Below, piece after piece: positions 43,221 to 52,100 of a DNA stretch of 64,000 nt. Origin of the DNA: Streptomyces koelreuteriae. Lineage in GTDB: Bacteria > Actinomycetota > Actinomycetes > Streptomycetales > Streptomycetaceae. Made by a program: the position numbers and the translations under genes. The notes below the pieces were generated by a model, which made no database searches, was not told the DNA's origin, and worked only from the letters and a program-made list of their open reading frames with translations. The stretch's first letter is position 1; every line of letters starts with the position of its first letter. The stretch lies in contig NZ_CP075896.1 of assembly GCF_018604545.1 (NCBI RefSeq), positions 2,418,001-2,482,000 on the forward strand, read 5' to 3'.

Positions 43221-44540
43221 TCAGTCGGTGATGTACTGGTGCAGCCCCGGCACGGTCAGCGTGCCGCCGAACTGGCCGGCCTGGACGACCTTCACGTTGG
43301 TGAAGTAGATCTCCGGCAGGTTCAGGGGCGGCGGGTGCTCGGGGTCGAACGTGAGCGGGACCAGCCCGAGCAGGTTGCCCGAGATCTTCTCCGTGTACAT
43401 CACCGTCTTGCCGTCGGTGATCGTGGACGTCGACCCCTTGGCCGCCTGGACGTGGTGGGTCTTGCCGGACTGCTTGTCCGTGACGAGCTGGTGCAGATCC
43501 CCGATCTCGGTGCCCTTGGAGATGACGAACTTCAGGACCTTCTTGGTGGCACCGCTCGCTGTCTTCACCTGCACGATGCCCTGGTAGTCGGCGCCGTGCA
43601 GCTTCAGCGAGCTGGCCTCCAGGCGCCAGGGCTCGTCGGGCACGAGGAGTTCGTTGTCGACGCCGCCCTCGGCGTCCGTGGCGGCCGGGCAGTCCTCGGG
43701 GTCCACCGAGGGGCTCTCGGACGGGCTGGGGGAGGCGGTGGCCTTCCCTGCCGCGTCCTCGGCCTTCTCGGCCGCCTTCTCGACGGCGTCGGTCGTGCCC
43801 TCGGCTGCCTTGGACGCCGTGTCCGTCGTGTCCTTGACGGTGTCCTCGACCGTGTCGGTCGTCTTCTCGACGGCGTCGGACGCGCTGTCCTTGCTCGTGT
43901 CCGAGGCCTTGTCGGTGTCCTCGGAGGGCGAGGCGGACGCGGAGGGCGTGGCGCTCGGGCTCTCCGTGGACTTGCCGCCCTTGAAGATGCCGCCGATCGC
44001 CTCGCCGATGTCCTCGAGGACGTTGCCGCCACCCTCGGACTCCGACGGGCTGGGCGTGGCCTCGGATGCCGAAGGGGTCGGGGTGGGCTCGGTCTTGTCG
44101 CCCGTGTCGTCGGAACCTGAATCCGACGAGGAGGAACCGCCCTTGCCCGTGTTGCTCGACGGGGACGGCGCCGGTGCGGTGTCGCCCTTGTCGTCCGTCT
44201 CGCCATTGCTCGCCGACGGAGACGGTGTGGGCGAGGCCGGGTCGTCCCCCTTGGGCTCCTTCTCGGAGCCCTCCATGGACGCCACACAGTCCTTGTACTC
44301 GTCGGCCGTCAGGCTCTTCGCCGAGGGCGTCGCCGGGGTCTTGCTGTCGGCGATCGCGAGCGTCGATGTGAAGCCCATCCCCATGAGAACCGCGGTCGGC
44401 ATCGCGGCCATGGCTATCGCCTTGCCGCCCGGCATCTGGAACCGGGTGAAGAGCGGCTTCTTGGGTGCCGCGTGGCGCGGCCCGGTTCTCACACGGGACG
44501 CTTCCGCATCATCCCTGTGAGTCACGTCGTCAGCCGGCAC
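43221..44540 (-). CDS. Membrane-anchored Pro/Ser/Thr-rich protein of the DUF6230/DUF6114 triplet
   Basis: A 439-residue exported or anchored protein of unknown function. After a basic start there is one hydrophobic segment (GGKAIAMAAMPTAVLMGMGFTSTLAIA, about 40-65). Then follow a long low-complexity Ser/Thr/Pro/Asp region (about 90-200), an amphipathic helical stretch (DAVEKTTDTVEDTVKDTTDTASKAAEGTTDAVEKAAEKAEDAAG) and a compact C-terminal domain of about 150 residues (CPAATDAEGGVDNELLVPDEPWRLEASSLKLHGADYQGIVQVKT...). GTG 44540 follows GGGAGGCGCA and overlaps the DUF6114 gene by 11 bases. Its repeated conservation beside DUF6114 and DUF6230 suggests one envelope complex. Confidence 0.75.
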   Translation of the reverse strand: MPADDVTHRDDAEASRVRTGPRHAAPKKPLFTRFQMPGGKAIAMAAMPTAVLMGMGFTSTLAIADSKTPATPSAKSLTADEYKDCVASMEGSEKEPKGDDPASPTPSPSASNGETDDKGDTAPAPSPSSNTGKGGSSSSDSGSDDTGDKTEPTPTPSASEATPSPSESEGGGNVLEDIGEAIGGIFKGGKSTESPSATPSASASPSEDTDKASDTSKDSASDAVEKTTDTVEDTVKDTTDTASKAAEGTTDAVEKAAEKAEDAAGKATASPSPSESPSVDPEDCPAATDAEGGVDNELLVPDEPWRLEASSLKLHGADYQGIVQVKTASGATKKVLKFVISKGTEIGDLHQLVTDKQSGKTHHVQAAKGSTSTITDGKTVMYTEKISGNLLGLVPLTFDPEHPPPLNLPEIYFTNVKVVQAGQFGGTLTVPGLHQYITD

Positions 44541-45090
44541 TGCGCCTCCCGTTCGCCCCGTTCGCCGGGCTCGTTCCTGACAGATCGTTCGGCTCGCCCG
44601 CCACGGGCCTGAGAATCGTGGTGTCGGAGTCAGCGACACCCGCGGGTGCGCCCCCTCCGCCTACCGCGACCTGCTGCGCCGGCTGTGCGTCGGTGTCCCC
44701 GCCTGGCGCCCACGCCACAGCCATCGCGCCGCCGACGAGGGTGAACAGGAAACCGACGACGAAACCGCCGAAGTTGGACACCGGAATGGACACCAGGCCC
44801 AGCAGAATCGCCGCGACGCCCGCGAAGGTCCGGATGTGCTTCTGGAACCACAGACTGATGCCCAGCACAACGAGCAGCACACCGATGATCAGGGAGCCGG
44901 CGCCCGCGGTGGTCGCCATCGCCAGGGTCAGGTGGCCGATCTGAAGGTTCGCGTACGGGAAGTACATGATCGGAAAGCCACCGATCATGATGAACAGGCC
45001 GGCCCAGAACGGCCTAGTGCCCCGCCAGGCGCGGAACTGCAGCCTCCGGCGGGCGAACTGACCGGGCGCGGCAGAGATCTCGGCGCTCAT
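44530..45090 (-). CDS. DUF6114 membrane protein
   Basis: A 186-residue protein with four predicted TM helices: FWAGLFIMIGGFPIMYFPYANL, LAMATTAGAGSLIIGVLLVVLGISLWF, IRTFAGVAAILLGLVSIPVSNF and FVVGFLFTLVGGAMAVAWA. The ATG at 45090 follows GGGAG. The N-terminus is a short cytoplasmic basic tail (QFARRRLQFRAWRGTRPF) and the C-terminus a Gly/Ala-rich tail. It lies between the DUF6230 gene (127 bases upstream) and the next gene (11-base overlap). Function unknown; pairing with DUF6230 is a recurrent Streptomyces arrangement as I recall. Confidence 0.82.
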   Translation of the reverse strand: MSAEISAAPGQFARRRLQFRAWRGTRPFWAGLFIMIGGFPIMYFPYANLQIGHLTLAMATTAGAGSLIIGVLLVVLGISLWFQKHIRTFAGVAAILLGLVSIPVSNFGGFVVGFLFTLVGGAMAVAWAPGGDTDAQPAQQVAVGGGGAPAGVADSDTTILRPVAGEPNDLSGTSPANGANGRRSAG

Positions 45091-45217
45091 GGAAAACAGC
45101 TCCCTGGTGCGGCGTTGCTGTGGTGAGGGTGGTACTGCGATGAGGGGTTGAGGGTGAAGAGGCGGCCGAAGCCCCGACGGGCGGGGCGCCATCGGCCCCC
45201 CGCCCGCCACGGAGTGC

Positions 45218-45877
45218 TCAGTAGCACTCGACGCCGGCACCCTTGCCCTTGTGCAGCGACATGTGCAGACCGCTCAGCTTGAAGGTTCCGGCAGTGGTCG
45301 CCCACGCCGTCTGCTTCACGTTCTTCAGCGTCGCAGACTCCGCCTGCTGACCGAAGCCGTTCGGGTTGGCCTGTTCCTTGCCACCCTTCATGCCGGGGCC
45401 GGGGCCGTTCTTCATGTCCCCGGCCGCTACACCGATGTCGATGTTGCGGAACTCGGCATCCGCCTGAAGGTCCTCGACGTCGATGTACAGGTTCTTGGCA
45501 TAGACCTGCTTCTTCTGGTCGCTGCTGTCACCTGCCTCCAGCCTCAGAGTGATGTCCCCGACGAAAGGCACACTCGGGGTGACAACGGACTGGCACATCT
45601 TCTCGATGTAGGCCGACTCGAATGCCGAGACCGCCACCGCGTGCCCCGTCTTCTCGCCGGAGAGAGTAGTCCCCTGGTCGACGGCCCCGTACTGGGAGAA
45701 GCCCGTACCGTTGAGCTCCTTCGCCGTGACCTTGAACGACTGCCCCGACACACTGAACGACGCGGCGAGTGCACCCTGCGCGAGGGCGACACCTATCACA
45801 GCCGTGGCGGCGACGCTGGGCACCATCACCACAGCGAACCGCTTCCATCTCGTCCCGCCACGCACCTGGGACTCCAT
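45218..45877 (-). CDS. DUF6230 secreted/anchored protein
   Basis: A 219-residue protein. A basic stretch (RGGTRWKRF) and a hydrophobic helix (AVVMVPSVAATAVIGVALAQGALA) form a signal peptide or anchor; the mature part begins SFSVSGQSFKVTAKELNGTGFSQYG. It has two Cys (MCQSVVTP and the C-terminal VECY) that may pair. Some genomes label relatives cholesterol esterase, but I see no GxSxG motif, so I do not adopt that. The ATG at 45877 has a perfect AAGGAGG. First gene of the triplet, behind a long structured leader. Confidence 0.82.
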   Translation of the reverse strand: MESQVRGGTRWKRFAVVMVPSVAATAVIGVALAQGALAASFSVSGQSFKVTAKELNGTGFSQYGAVDQGTTLSGEKTGHAVAVSAFESAYIEKMCQSVVTPSVPFVGDITLRLEAGDSSDQKKQVYAKNLYIDVEDLQADAEFRNIDIGVAAGDMKNGPGPGMKGGKEQANPNGFGQQAESATLKNVKQTAWATTAGTFKLSGLHMSLHKGKGAGVECY

Positions 45878-46253
45878 ATTTCCTCCTTCTCGGACGTACA
45901 TCTCCTGCCCTGGCTCGCCCCGAATGGCGGCTCAGCCGGGCAGGGATGGGAGAAGTGCTACGTCCTCGGGAAGGAGAGCGCCTGCACTCGGCGGCGCAAC
46001 TCGCGCCCGAATCACCGGCGATCACCCCCGAGCGACAACCACTGGTCGCGCCTGACACGCATCACGCACAACCCTGCTGGACAGGCTTCGCCGGGTGGGC
46101 GAAGACCCCCCTGTCCAAGAGCCGGCGCCACTGCCGCCGGCTCTGCTCGGTGGGGACCCTGGATGTCCCGCGACCCAACCGGCTGCCGGGGTACGGGAAT
46201 GGACCGAGCGTGGCCGATCGTGGTGCATTCTCGCCGCCCGCACAAGGGGGTTC

Positions 46254-46269
46254 GTTACTGGCTAGTAAC
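46254..46269 (-). promoter_or_regulatory. Palindrome GTTACT-N4-AGTAAC
   Basis: Perfect arms with spacer GGCT. A second site of similar form, TTACT-CGC-AGTAA, is at 46385-46397. Both lie upstream of the DUF6230 operon; TetR-like dimers commonly bind such sequences. Confidence 0.5.
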
Positions 46270-46400
46270 GGCCGTATAACCGAACAACGACCCATCGGTC
46301 TCGGCCGACGACGCAGGGTGGTCCTCACCTGCGGTACAAAGCTGTTGATCAATGGACAGAAACCGACAGATCAACGCCCGTGACTTACTCGCAGTAACAG

Positions 46401-46436
46401 CGGCCGCGATTACCAAGTTTTGGTAAAGCGCGGCCG
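46401..46436 (-). terminator. Hairpin downstream of the thioredoxin-TPR gene
   Basis: Nested arms CGGCCGCG/CGCGGCCG (46401-46408, 46429-46436) and TTACCAA/TTGGTAA (46410-46416, 46420-46426) around GTT. It is 64 bases after the thioredoxin-TPR stop on the minus strand. It might also be a protein-binding palindrome. Confidence 0.55.
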
Positions 46437-46499
46437 CGGTGACGTTCCGTGGGCAAATCTTTCACGTGGGCACCACAAGCCCGCGTGTTTAACGACTGG

Positions 46500-47474
46500 T
46501 CAGAACAGGGCGCGTGCCAGGGCCCTGCGCGCCGCGATCACCCGCGGATCCTCGGGCCCGACCACCTCGAACAGCTCCAGCAGCCGCATCCGCACGGTGT
46601 CCCGGTCGTCACCCACCGTGCGCGCCACGGTCTCGATCAGACGGCCGAAAGCGTCCTCGACATGGCCGCCCACCAGATCCAGGTCGGCCGCGGCGATCTG
46701 CGCCCGCACATCGGCCGGCTTGTCGGCCGCGTCCTTGCGCACCTGCTGCGGGTCGACGCCCTGCACCCGCTGGAGCAACTCGGCCTGGGCGAGACCCAGT
46801 TTGGCCTCTTCGTTGCCCGGGTCCTCGTTCAGTACGTTCTTGTACGCCTGGATCGCACCGCTCAGATCACCCGAGTCCAGCGCCTGTACGGCGGCCTCGA
46901 GGACCGCGTCGTGCGGACCGGCCGGACGCTCGGGAGTCTCCGGGGCACCGCCCGCCTCGGCGTCGGGGTCGACAGTGAGACCCGTCAGGCCGAAGCGCTG
47001 CTCGGCGACCTGCACGAGCTGGTCCAGGGTTCCCCGGATCTGCTCCTCGCCCGCGGCCCCCTGGAAGAGCGGCAGCGCCTGCCCCGCGACGACCGCGAAC
47101 ACCGCGGGGATCCCCTGGATGCCGAACTGCTGCATCAGCATCTGGTTGGCGTCGACGTCGATCTTGGCGAGCAGGAAACGGCCGTTGTACTCGACGGCCA
47201 GCCGCTCCAGGACCGGGCTCAGCTGCTTGCAGGGCTGACACCACTCGGCCCAGAAGTCGATGACGACGGGCACTTCGGCGGACCGCTGCAGGACGTCGGT
47301 CTCGAATCCCGCCTCATCGACGTCGATGACGAGGTCGGCCGGGGAGATCGCCCCCGCACCGCCCTCCCGGGCGGTCTGGGCACGCGCCTGCTCCGCCTTC
47401 GCCTTGGCCTCCTGGGCCGCCTTCACCGCGGCGAGGTCGACGACTCCGCTCATGGACATGTTCCGTGGCTGCAT
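46500..47474 (-). CDS. YbbN/CnoX-like thioredoxin-TPR chaperone
   Basis: A 324-residue cytosolic protein. The start at ATG 47474 follows GGGGAGGAT. After a charged helical tail there is a thioredoxin domain (about 55-165) with WCQPC in FWAEWCQPCKQLSPVLERLA and cis-Pro in GIPAVFAVV. The C-terminal half (about 195-324) has TPR-like helices (AVQALDSGDLSGAIQAYKNVLNEDPGNEEAKLGLAQAELL, then a YbbN-specific cap). The E. coli relative is a holdase that also protects redox-sensitive proteins; here both Cys are kept, so redox activity is possible. Divergent from a TetR regulator. Confidence 0.92.
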   Translation of the reverse strand: MQPRNMSMSGVVDLAAVKAAQEAKAKAEQARAQTAREGGAGAISPADLVIDVDEAGFETDVLQRSAEVPVVIDFWAEWCQPCKQLSPVLERLAVEYNGRFLLAKIDVDANQMLMQQFGIQGIPAVFAVVAGQALPLFQGAAGEEQIRGTLDQLVQVAEQRFGLTGLTVDPDAEAGGAPETPERPAGPHDAVLEAAVQALDSGDLSGAIQAYKNVLNEDPGNEEAKLGLAQAELLQRVQGVDPQQVRKDAADKPADVRAQIAAADLDLVGGHVEDAFGRLIETVARTVGDDRDTVRMRLLELFEVVGPEDPRVIAARRALARALF

Positions 47475-47580
47475 GCGTCTATCCTCCCCCGTACTGCGCG
47501 CGCGTGTGAAAAACGGTGTGAAAGCCGGGCCGGTCGGGTCCCGTTCGGCGCCGGGTCCCCACCCCACGCCAAGTCGCCGA

Positions 47581-47624
47581 AGCCCGTGTACGTCCATCAC
47601 GGGCTTTCGCTACGAGACGTAGCG
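47581..47624. promoter_or_regulatory. Inverted repeats between thioredoxin-TPR and TetR genes
   Basis: AGCCCGTG/CACGGGCT (47581-47588, 47598-47605) and CGCTAC-GAGAC-GTAGCG (47608-47624). The second, 17 bases long, is the more likely TetR operator. Confidence 0.45.
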
Positions 47625-47707
47625 TAATGGCACGCCGTGCCGCCGGACCACCACCCCCCGGTGATCTCCCTCACGGCCACACAGGAACCGCCCGTTATGG
47701 TCATGGC

Positions 47708-48331
47708 ATGCAGAGCCGCAGCCCAGCCAGCCGCACCGGGCGCCCGCGCAGCGCCGCGGCGGACGCCGCGATCCTGGCCGCCACCCGGGCGGCCCTGGTG
47801 GAACTGGGCTGGTCCAAACTCACCCTGGGAGACGTCGCAACCCGCGCCGGGGTTGCAAAAACAACCCTCTATCGCCGCTGGGCGGGCAAGAACGAACTGG
47901 TCGTCGACGCGGTGGCGGAACTCTTCGACGAACTGGAGCTGCCGGACAGCGGCTCACTGGCCGCGGACATCGAGGGCGTCGTCCTCCAGTTCGCCACGAT
48001 TCTGGCCCGCCCTGAGGCGCGGAGCGGACTGATGGCGGTGGTCGCGGAGTCGACGAGAGACGACGCCCTTCGGGAACGTATCCGCGAGTCGATCGTGAAC
48101 CGCCAGAAGCGCCTGGTCGTGGAGGGCCGGACCAGAGCACAGGCCCGTGGCGAGCTACCCCCGGAGACAGACCCGTCGGAGTCGGCCCGCACGGTGGACC
48201 TGATCTTCGACGTAATCGCGGGCGCTGTCGTACATCGGGCCTTGGTGAGCGCCGAGCCCGTCGACGCGACGTGGGCGTGGAGTCTCACCGCACTCCTGCT
48301 CAACGGCCTGGCGGCAGCGGCGGCAGTCTGA
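47708..48331 (+). CDS. TetR-family regulator
   Basis: A 207-residue repressor. The N-terminal HTH is SAAADAAILAATRAALVELGWSKLTLGDVATRAGVAKTTLYRRWAGKNELVVDAVAELFDEL, and the rest is a helical ligand domain of the TetR_C_11-like type. The ATG at 47708 has no ribosome site; TATGGT six bases upstream could be a -10 of a leaderless message. The in-frame extension to 47627 is unlikely. It faces the thioredoxin-TPR gene and is followed by a strong hairpin. Confidence 0.9.
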   Translation: MQSRSPASRTGRPRSAAADAAILAATRAALVELGWSKLTLGDVATRAGVAKTTLYRRWAGKNELVVDAVAELFDELELPDSGSLAADIEGVVLQFATILARPEARSGLMAVVAESTRDDALRERIRESIVNRQKRLVVEGRTRAQARGELPPETDPSESARTVDLIFDVIAGAVVHRALVSAEPVDATWAWSLTALLLNGLAAAAAV

Positions 48332-48437
48332 CGCCCGCTCGCGGCTCATTGGGTGGAGCGGAGAGGGATGGTGACCTCTCTCGTTGCCATGCGGCCGGCC
48401 GACGGAGGGCCTGTCCCGTGTGGGTTGGGGACCGGGT

Positions 48438-48464
48438 GGAGCGGAGGGGTAGCCCCTCCGCTCC
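48438..48464. terminator. Bidirectional terminator between TetR and immunity genes
   Basis: Perfect 12-base stem GGAGCGGAGGGG (48438-48449) with 48453-48464 and loop TAG, between convergent genes. Confidence 0.8.
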
Positions 48465-48529
48465 GGCGGCCTCATTCAGCAGACGGTTGCGTGGCAGGCG
48501 AGCTGCGCGCACCCGTCCGCATGCGACGG

Positions 48530-49195
48530 TCACGCCTGGTGATTGAGGTCCTTTGTCACCAGGGACCGTGCGTGGCCGAAACGGCTTCCGAGCTCGACGA
48601 ACATGTCGCGGCTCTTTGCATCGACAGCCACGTAGTTCGCCTTTAGCGCGCGCAGGACCATCCGGTACCCGAGGTCCGCGCAGGCCCGGACGGTTACCAG
48701 CTCAAGGGCTGGAACAAGACCCGGCAGGGAGAGCGGATAGATCCGGTTCTCGACGGCGCCCGTGAGGTCATGGTCGATCCGTCCGATGGCCTGGAGAACG
48801 TCCCGTCGTAGTCGCTCGTCTGTTTCAGGGGCGGCGGGTGGGGAGATGAACGCAGGGTCGTTGCGGCGTTCGGCTGTGAGCCATGCCTGTTCCATCTTCC
48901 ACAGCCAGGTGCGGGTGCTTATGCCGTCCTTGGCCGGGTCAAAGACATGGTCCGTCGCACCCAGCCACACCGTGCGGATCGTCGCGTCAGGCAGCGAGGA
49001 CTCCATCAGACGCCGCACGTCTTGTCCCAGCCGTACCGCCGCCGGTTGAGACAGGACCGCCACTGCCCTCTCCGCGACACAGAGCATCGCTTCGACAGGC
49101 CCTCGCTCGGCAAGGCAGTCGAGTTCTTCCACAGGGAGGTCCTCCAAGTCGTCGCACTCGGCGGCCACCCAGGACAACCCAGTCTCTTCCGTCAT
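48530..49195 (-). CDS. Putative immunity protein for the RNase A-like toxin
   Basis: I do not recognise a family. The 221-residue soluble protein has no signal peptide or TM segment and an acidic N-terminal half (ECDDLEDLPVEELDCLAERG). It appears largely helical, for example AMLCVAERAVAVLSQPAAVRLGQDVRRLMESS and RLRRDVLQAIGRIDHDLTGAVENRI. The ATG at 49195 is two bases after the toxin stop. A cognate immunity protein is normally encoded directly after a polymorphic toxin, must be cytosolic, and often is acidic when the toxin tip is basic, as here. The role is inferred from position and charge only. Confidence 0.6.
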   Translation of the reverse strand: MTEETGLSWVAAECDDLEDLPVEELDCLAERGPVEAMLCVAERAVAVLSQPAAVRLGQDVRRLMESSLPDATIRTVWLGATDHVFDPAKDGISTRTWLWKMEQAWLTAERRNDPAFISPPAAPETDERLRRDVLQAIGRIDHDLTGAVENRIYPLSLPGLVPALELVTVRACADLGYRMVLRALKANYVAVDAKSRDMFVELGSRFGHARSLVTKDLNHQA

Positions 49196-49197
49196 GG

Positions 49198-52100
49198 TCA
49201 GCTTTCCAGGTAGGCGGTGTAGACGACGTATTTGCTGGGCTTGTGCTGCTTGCCCACATACTTCAGTTTGATGATCACCGTCGTACCGGCCGCCACTCCC
49301 TGCGGGCCGTTCCTCACCCACTTCTGCCCGAGTGACGGGCCCATGTCCCGGATCGTCCACCTAATCGTCTTCAGGTCCCGGTCCGGCATGAAGCCGATCT
49401 TCTTTCCGATTCTCTGGGCCTGCTGGATCTTCCAGTCGTCTAGTTCCTTCGCCTTGCCAGCCTGTTTGATCCACGCTGTCATGGCCTTGTCGACGGCCTC
49501 CGCGGCGATCGCCTCACTGGTCCATCTCGTTGCGATGCCGTTCTTCGACTTCTCCGCCTTTTGCGCCATGGCATTGTCGTTCGGGCGTACGTGTTCCCTC
49601 AGCGTATGGGCTTCCTCGAGCCCCTCGTCGGCCACGATGTTCGTGCAATTGTGGACGAGGACGTCCTGGGGACGTCCCCCTGCAGTGCCGACGTAGAAGG
49701 TGCGCAACCTGTCGACTGTCAGGTCGTACACCTCGCGGGGGACGAGACCGGCTCGATCCCGGAGAGCGGTGACCGTCCGGAGTTCGCCGTCCGGTGTGCG
49801 CAACCGGTCGCCCGGGCGTAGGTCGGAGACCACGGTCCAGCCGCGCCCCTCGACATGGAAGAGGTGACCCGCCGTGCTACTCAGGGTCCCGTCAGCCACG
49901 GTGATGTCCACCAGGCGCCGGGTGTCGTGCCGGAACGTGTCGATCACCGGCTGAGCGGTCGACCGACCGGACACCAGGTCCGTCGCAAGTACGAGGTCGC
50001 CGACGCGTACGTCGCGGATCTCCTTCCGCGAGCCGTCCGCCATGAGCACCCGCGTGTCACCGGGAAAGCTGTTGACCCTACAGGCAGTGACGACGTCCTC
50101 GTAGCCGTTGATCGTGCTCTCGATCTTGGCGAGGGAAGCCGTGTCCAGATCCAGAGCCTTCAGTGCCTTGAACGCGTCGCTGACTCCGACTCCGGTATGC
50201 ATCGCGGCGTCCAGCGCGTGGATCGCCTCAGCGACTTTGCCGAACGCCTTGCCGGGGATGAAGTTGCTGGCGGCCCAGGCGCAACCACTCGCGCTGCCGT
50301 GCCAGCAGTCGACGAAGTCCTGGACCAAAACGGCCTTGAGTATCTTGTAGACGACGGTCTGCTGAATGAGATCCAGCTTGCTGAACGACCGGGTGACCTC
50401 CTTCTTCAAGCCCTTGAATGGCTGCGTGTCGAGCAGCACCGTGTCCGAGGTGGGGCAGCCGGAGGCGGTGGCCGGAACCTCGGGATTAGTGCACAGGAAG
50501 AAGTCCACCGTGGCGCTGAACGTCACCAGGAACGTGACGGTGCAGCCCTCGAAACCGACTTCGATGACGCACGGGTTCTGCTGCTTTGCGTCGGTTACCT
50601 CTACGCTGTCCTCATTGACGACGTAGAACAGGCCGCCGATCCCGGTGCCGCTGCCGCTCGAGATCTGCTTGTTGGCAGCCTTCCGCTCGGCGGACTCCGC
50701 TGCTTCCTGCGCCTCGTCTGCGTACTTCTTCGCGTCCTTGGCCGCTTCCTCCGCCTCAGTCGCCGCGGCGTCGGCGCGGTTGGCTGCTGCGCGGGCGTCG
50801 TTGGCTGCCTCTTCGGCTGCCGCGGCGGCGGTGCGGGCGGCTTCGGCGTCAAGGGCGGCCTGGTCGGCGGAGTCGCGGGCGTCTCTGGCATGGCCCTCGG
50901 CCCGCCCGGCTGCCTTGTCAGCAGCCGCCGCGTCCTCGGTGGCCTGGCGGTTGTATTCGAGGGTGCGGGCCAGGGACGCGGTTGCCTTGGACGCGGCCTT
51001 GGCGGCGTCGGCGGCGTAGCCGAGGGCTTCCTTGGCGTAGGCGCGGGCGTCGGAGGCATGTCCGGCTGCGTTGGCCGCGTGCTGGTAGGCGGCCTTGGCA
51101 TCGCCCTTCGCCTGGTCGGCCAGGTTCTTGGCGGCTGAGGCCTCTGCCGCCGCGTTCTTGGCGTGGGCGTCGGCGACGGCCTTCTGCTGTTCGGCGATCG
51201 TCTTGGATGCCTGGCCGGTGAGGACGACCAGGCCGGCGGCCGAGTCGGTGGTGACGTACGGGGAGCCGAGCTGGATCGCGTCGTTGGCGGGCTTGGCGAC
51301 CTGGGCGGCGGCGTTGCCGGCGTCCACGGCGGCCTGTGCGGTGACGTGGGCGTAGCCCGCGGCCTTCGCGGAGGCGGCCAGTGCCTTGGCGGCCTCCTTG
51401 TTCGCCTCGTCCGCGTGGGACTTGGCGGTCTTGGCCTGCTTCTCCGCCTCGTCGGCCATCGCGACCGCGGCCTTCGCCTCCGAGGAGGCGTGCTCGGAGG
51501 CGTCGATGGCGTCGGCCGCGGCGCTGGTCGCGGTCTTCACCGCGGCGTCGGACTTCAGCTTCGCCGCCTGGGCGCCGTCCGCGTGGGCGCGGGACCGCTT
51601 GGCCGCCGCCTCCGCCCGGGTGGCCGCCGCGTCGGCGTCTGCTGCCGCCTTGGTCGCGGCGTCCGCCGCGGAACGGGACCTCGTGGCGGCAGCCTCGGCG
51701 TCATCCGCGTGCCCGGCCGCGGCGTCGGCCGCCGCTCTGGCCTCCTGGGCGTTGCTGTCGGACTCGTGGGCCTGGGCGTAGGCCTCCTTGGCGTCGGCCT
51801 TGGCGCGGGCGGCGTCGGCCTTCTGCTCGGCGTCCCAGGCGTCGTCGCGCAGGTCGCGCGCCTTGTCGCGAGCCTTCACAGCGGCGTTCTTCTTCTCGAC
51901 CGCCGTGCCCTCGGCCGCCTCAGCCTTGTCCTTGGCGTCCTCGGCCTTCGTCGCCTCGGCTTCGGCGTTCTTCCTGTGCTGGGCGGCCTCGGCCTGCTTC
52001 GCGGCGGCCGTCTTCTTCTCCGCCTCGGCCGTCTTCTCCTCGGCCTCGGCGGCCAGACGCTCGGAATGGGCCTCGGCGGCTGCCGCCTTGGCCTCGCCCT

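Larger units (their letters stand above)
45878..46499. other. 622-base non-coding region: long leader with TTACT motifs and hairpins
   Basis: No supportable gene. On the minus strand, from the thioredoxin-TPR stop towards DUF6230, it holds a terminator (46401-46436), two TTACT-N3/4-AGTAA sites (46385-46397, 46254-46269), a 9-base-arm hairpin AGAGCCGGC/GCCGGCTCT (46118-46144) and a further stem GGACAG...CTGTCC with inner GCTTCGCC/GGGCGAAG (about 46079-46116). The spacing suggests a leader of up to 370 bases. Confidence 0.6.

Noticed and set aside
45218..45877. Cholesterol esterase
   Set aside because: Relatives are sometimes so named, but no GxSxG or other hydrolase triad is visible.
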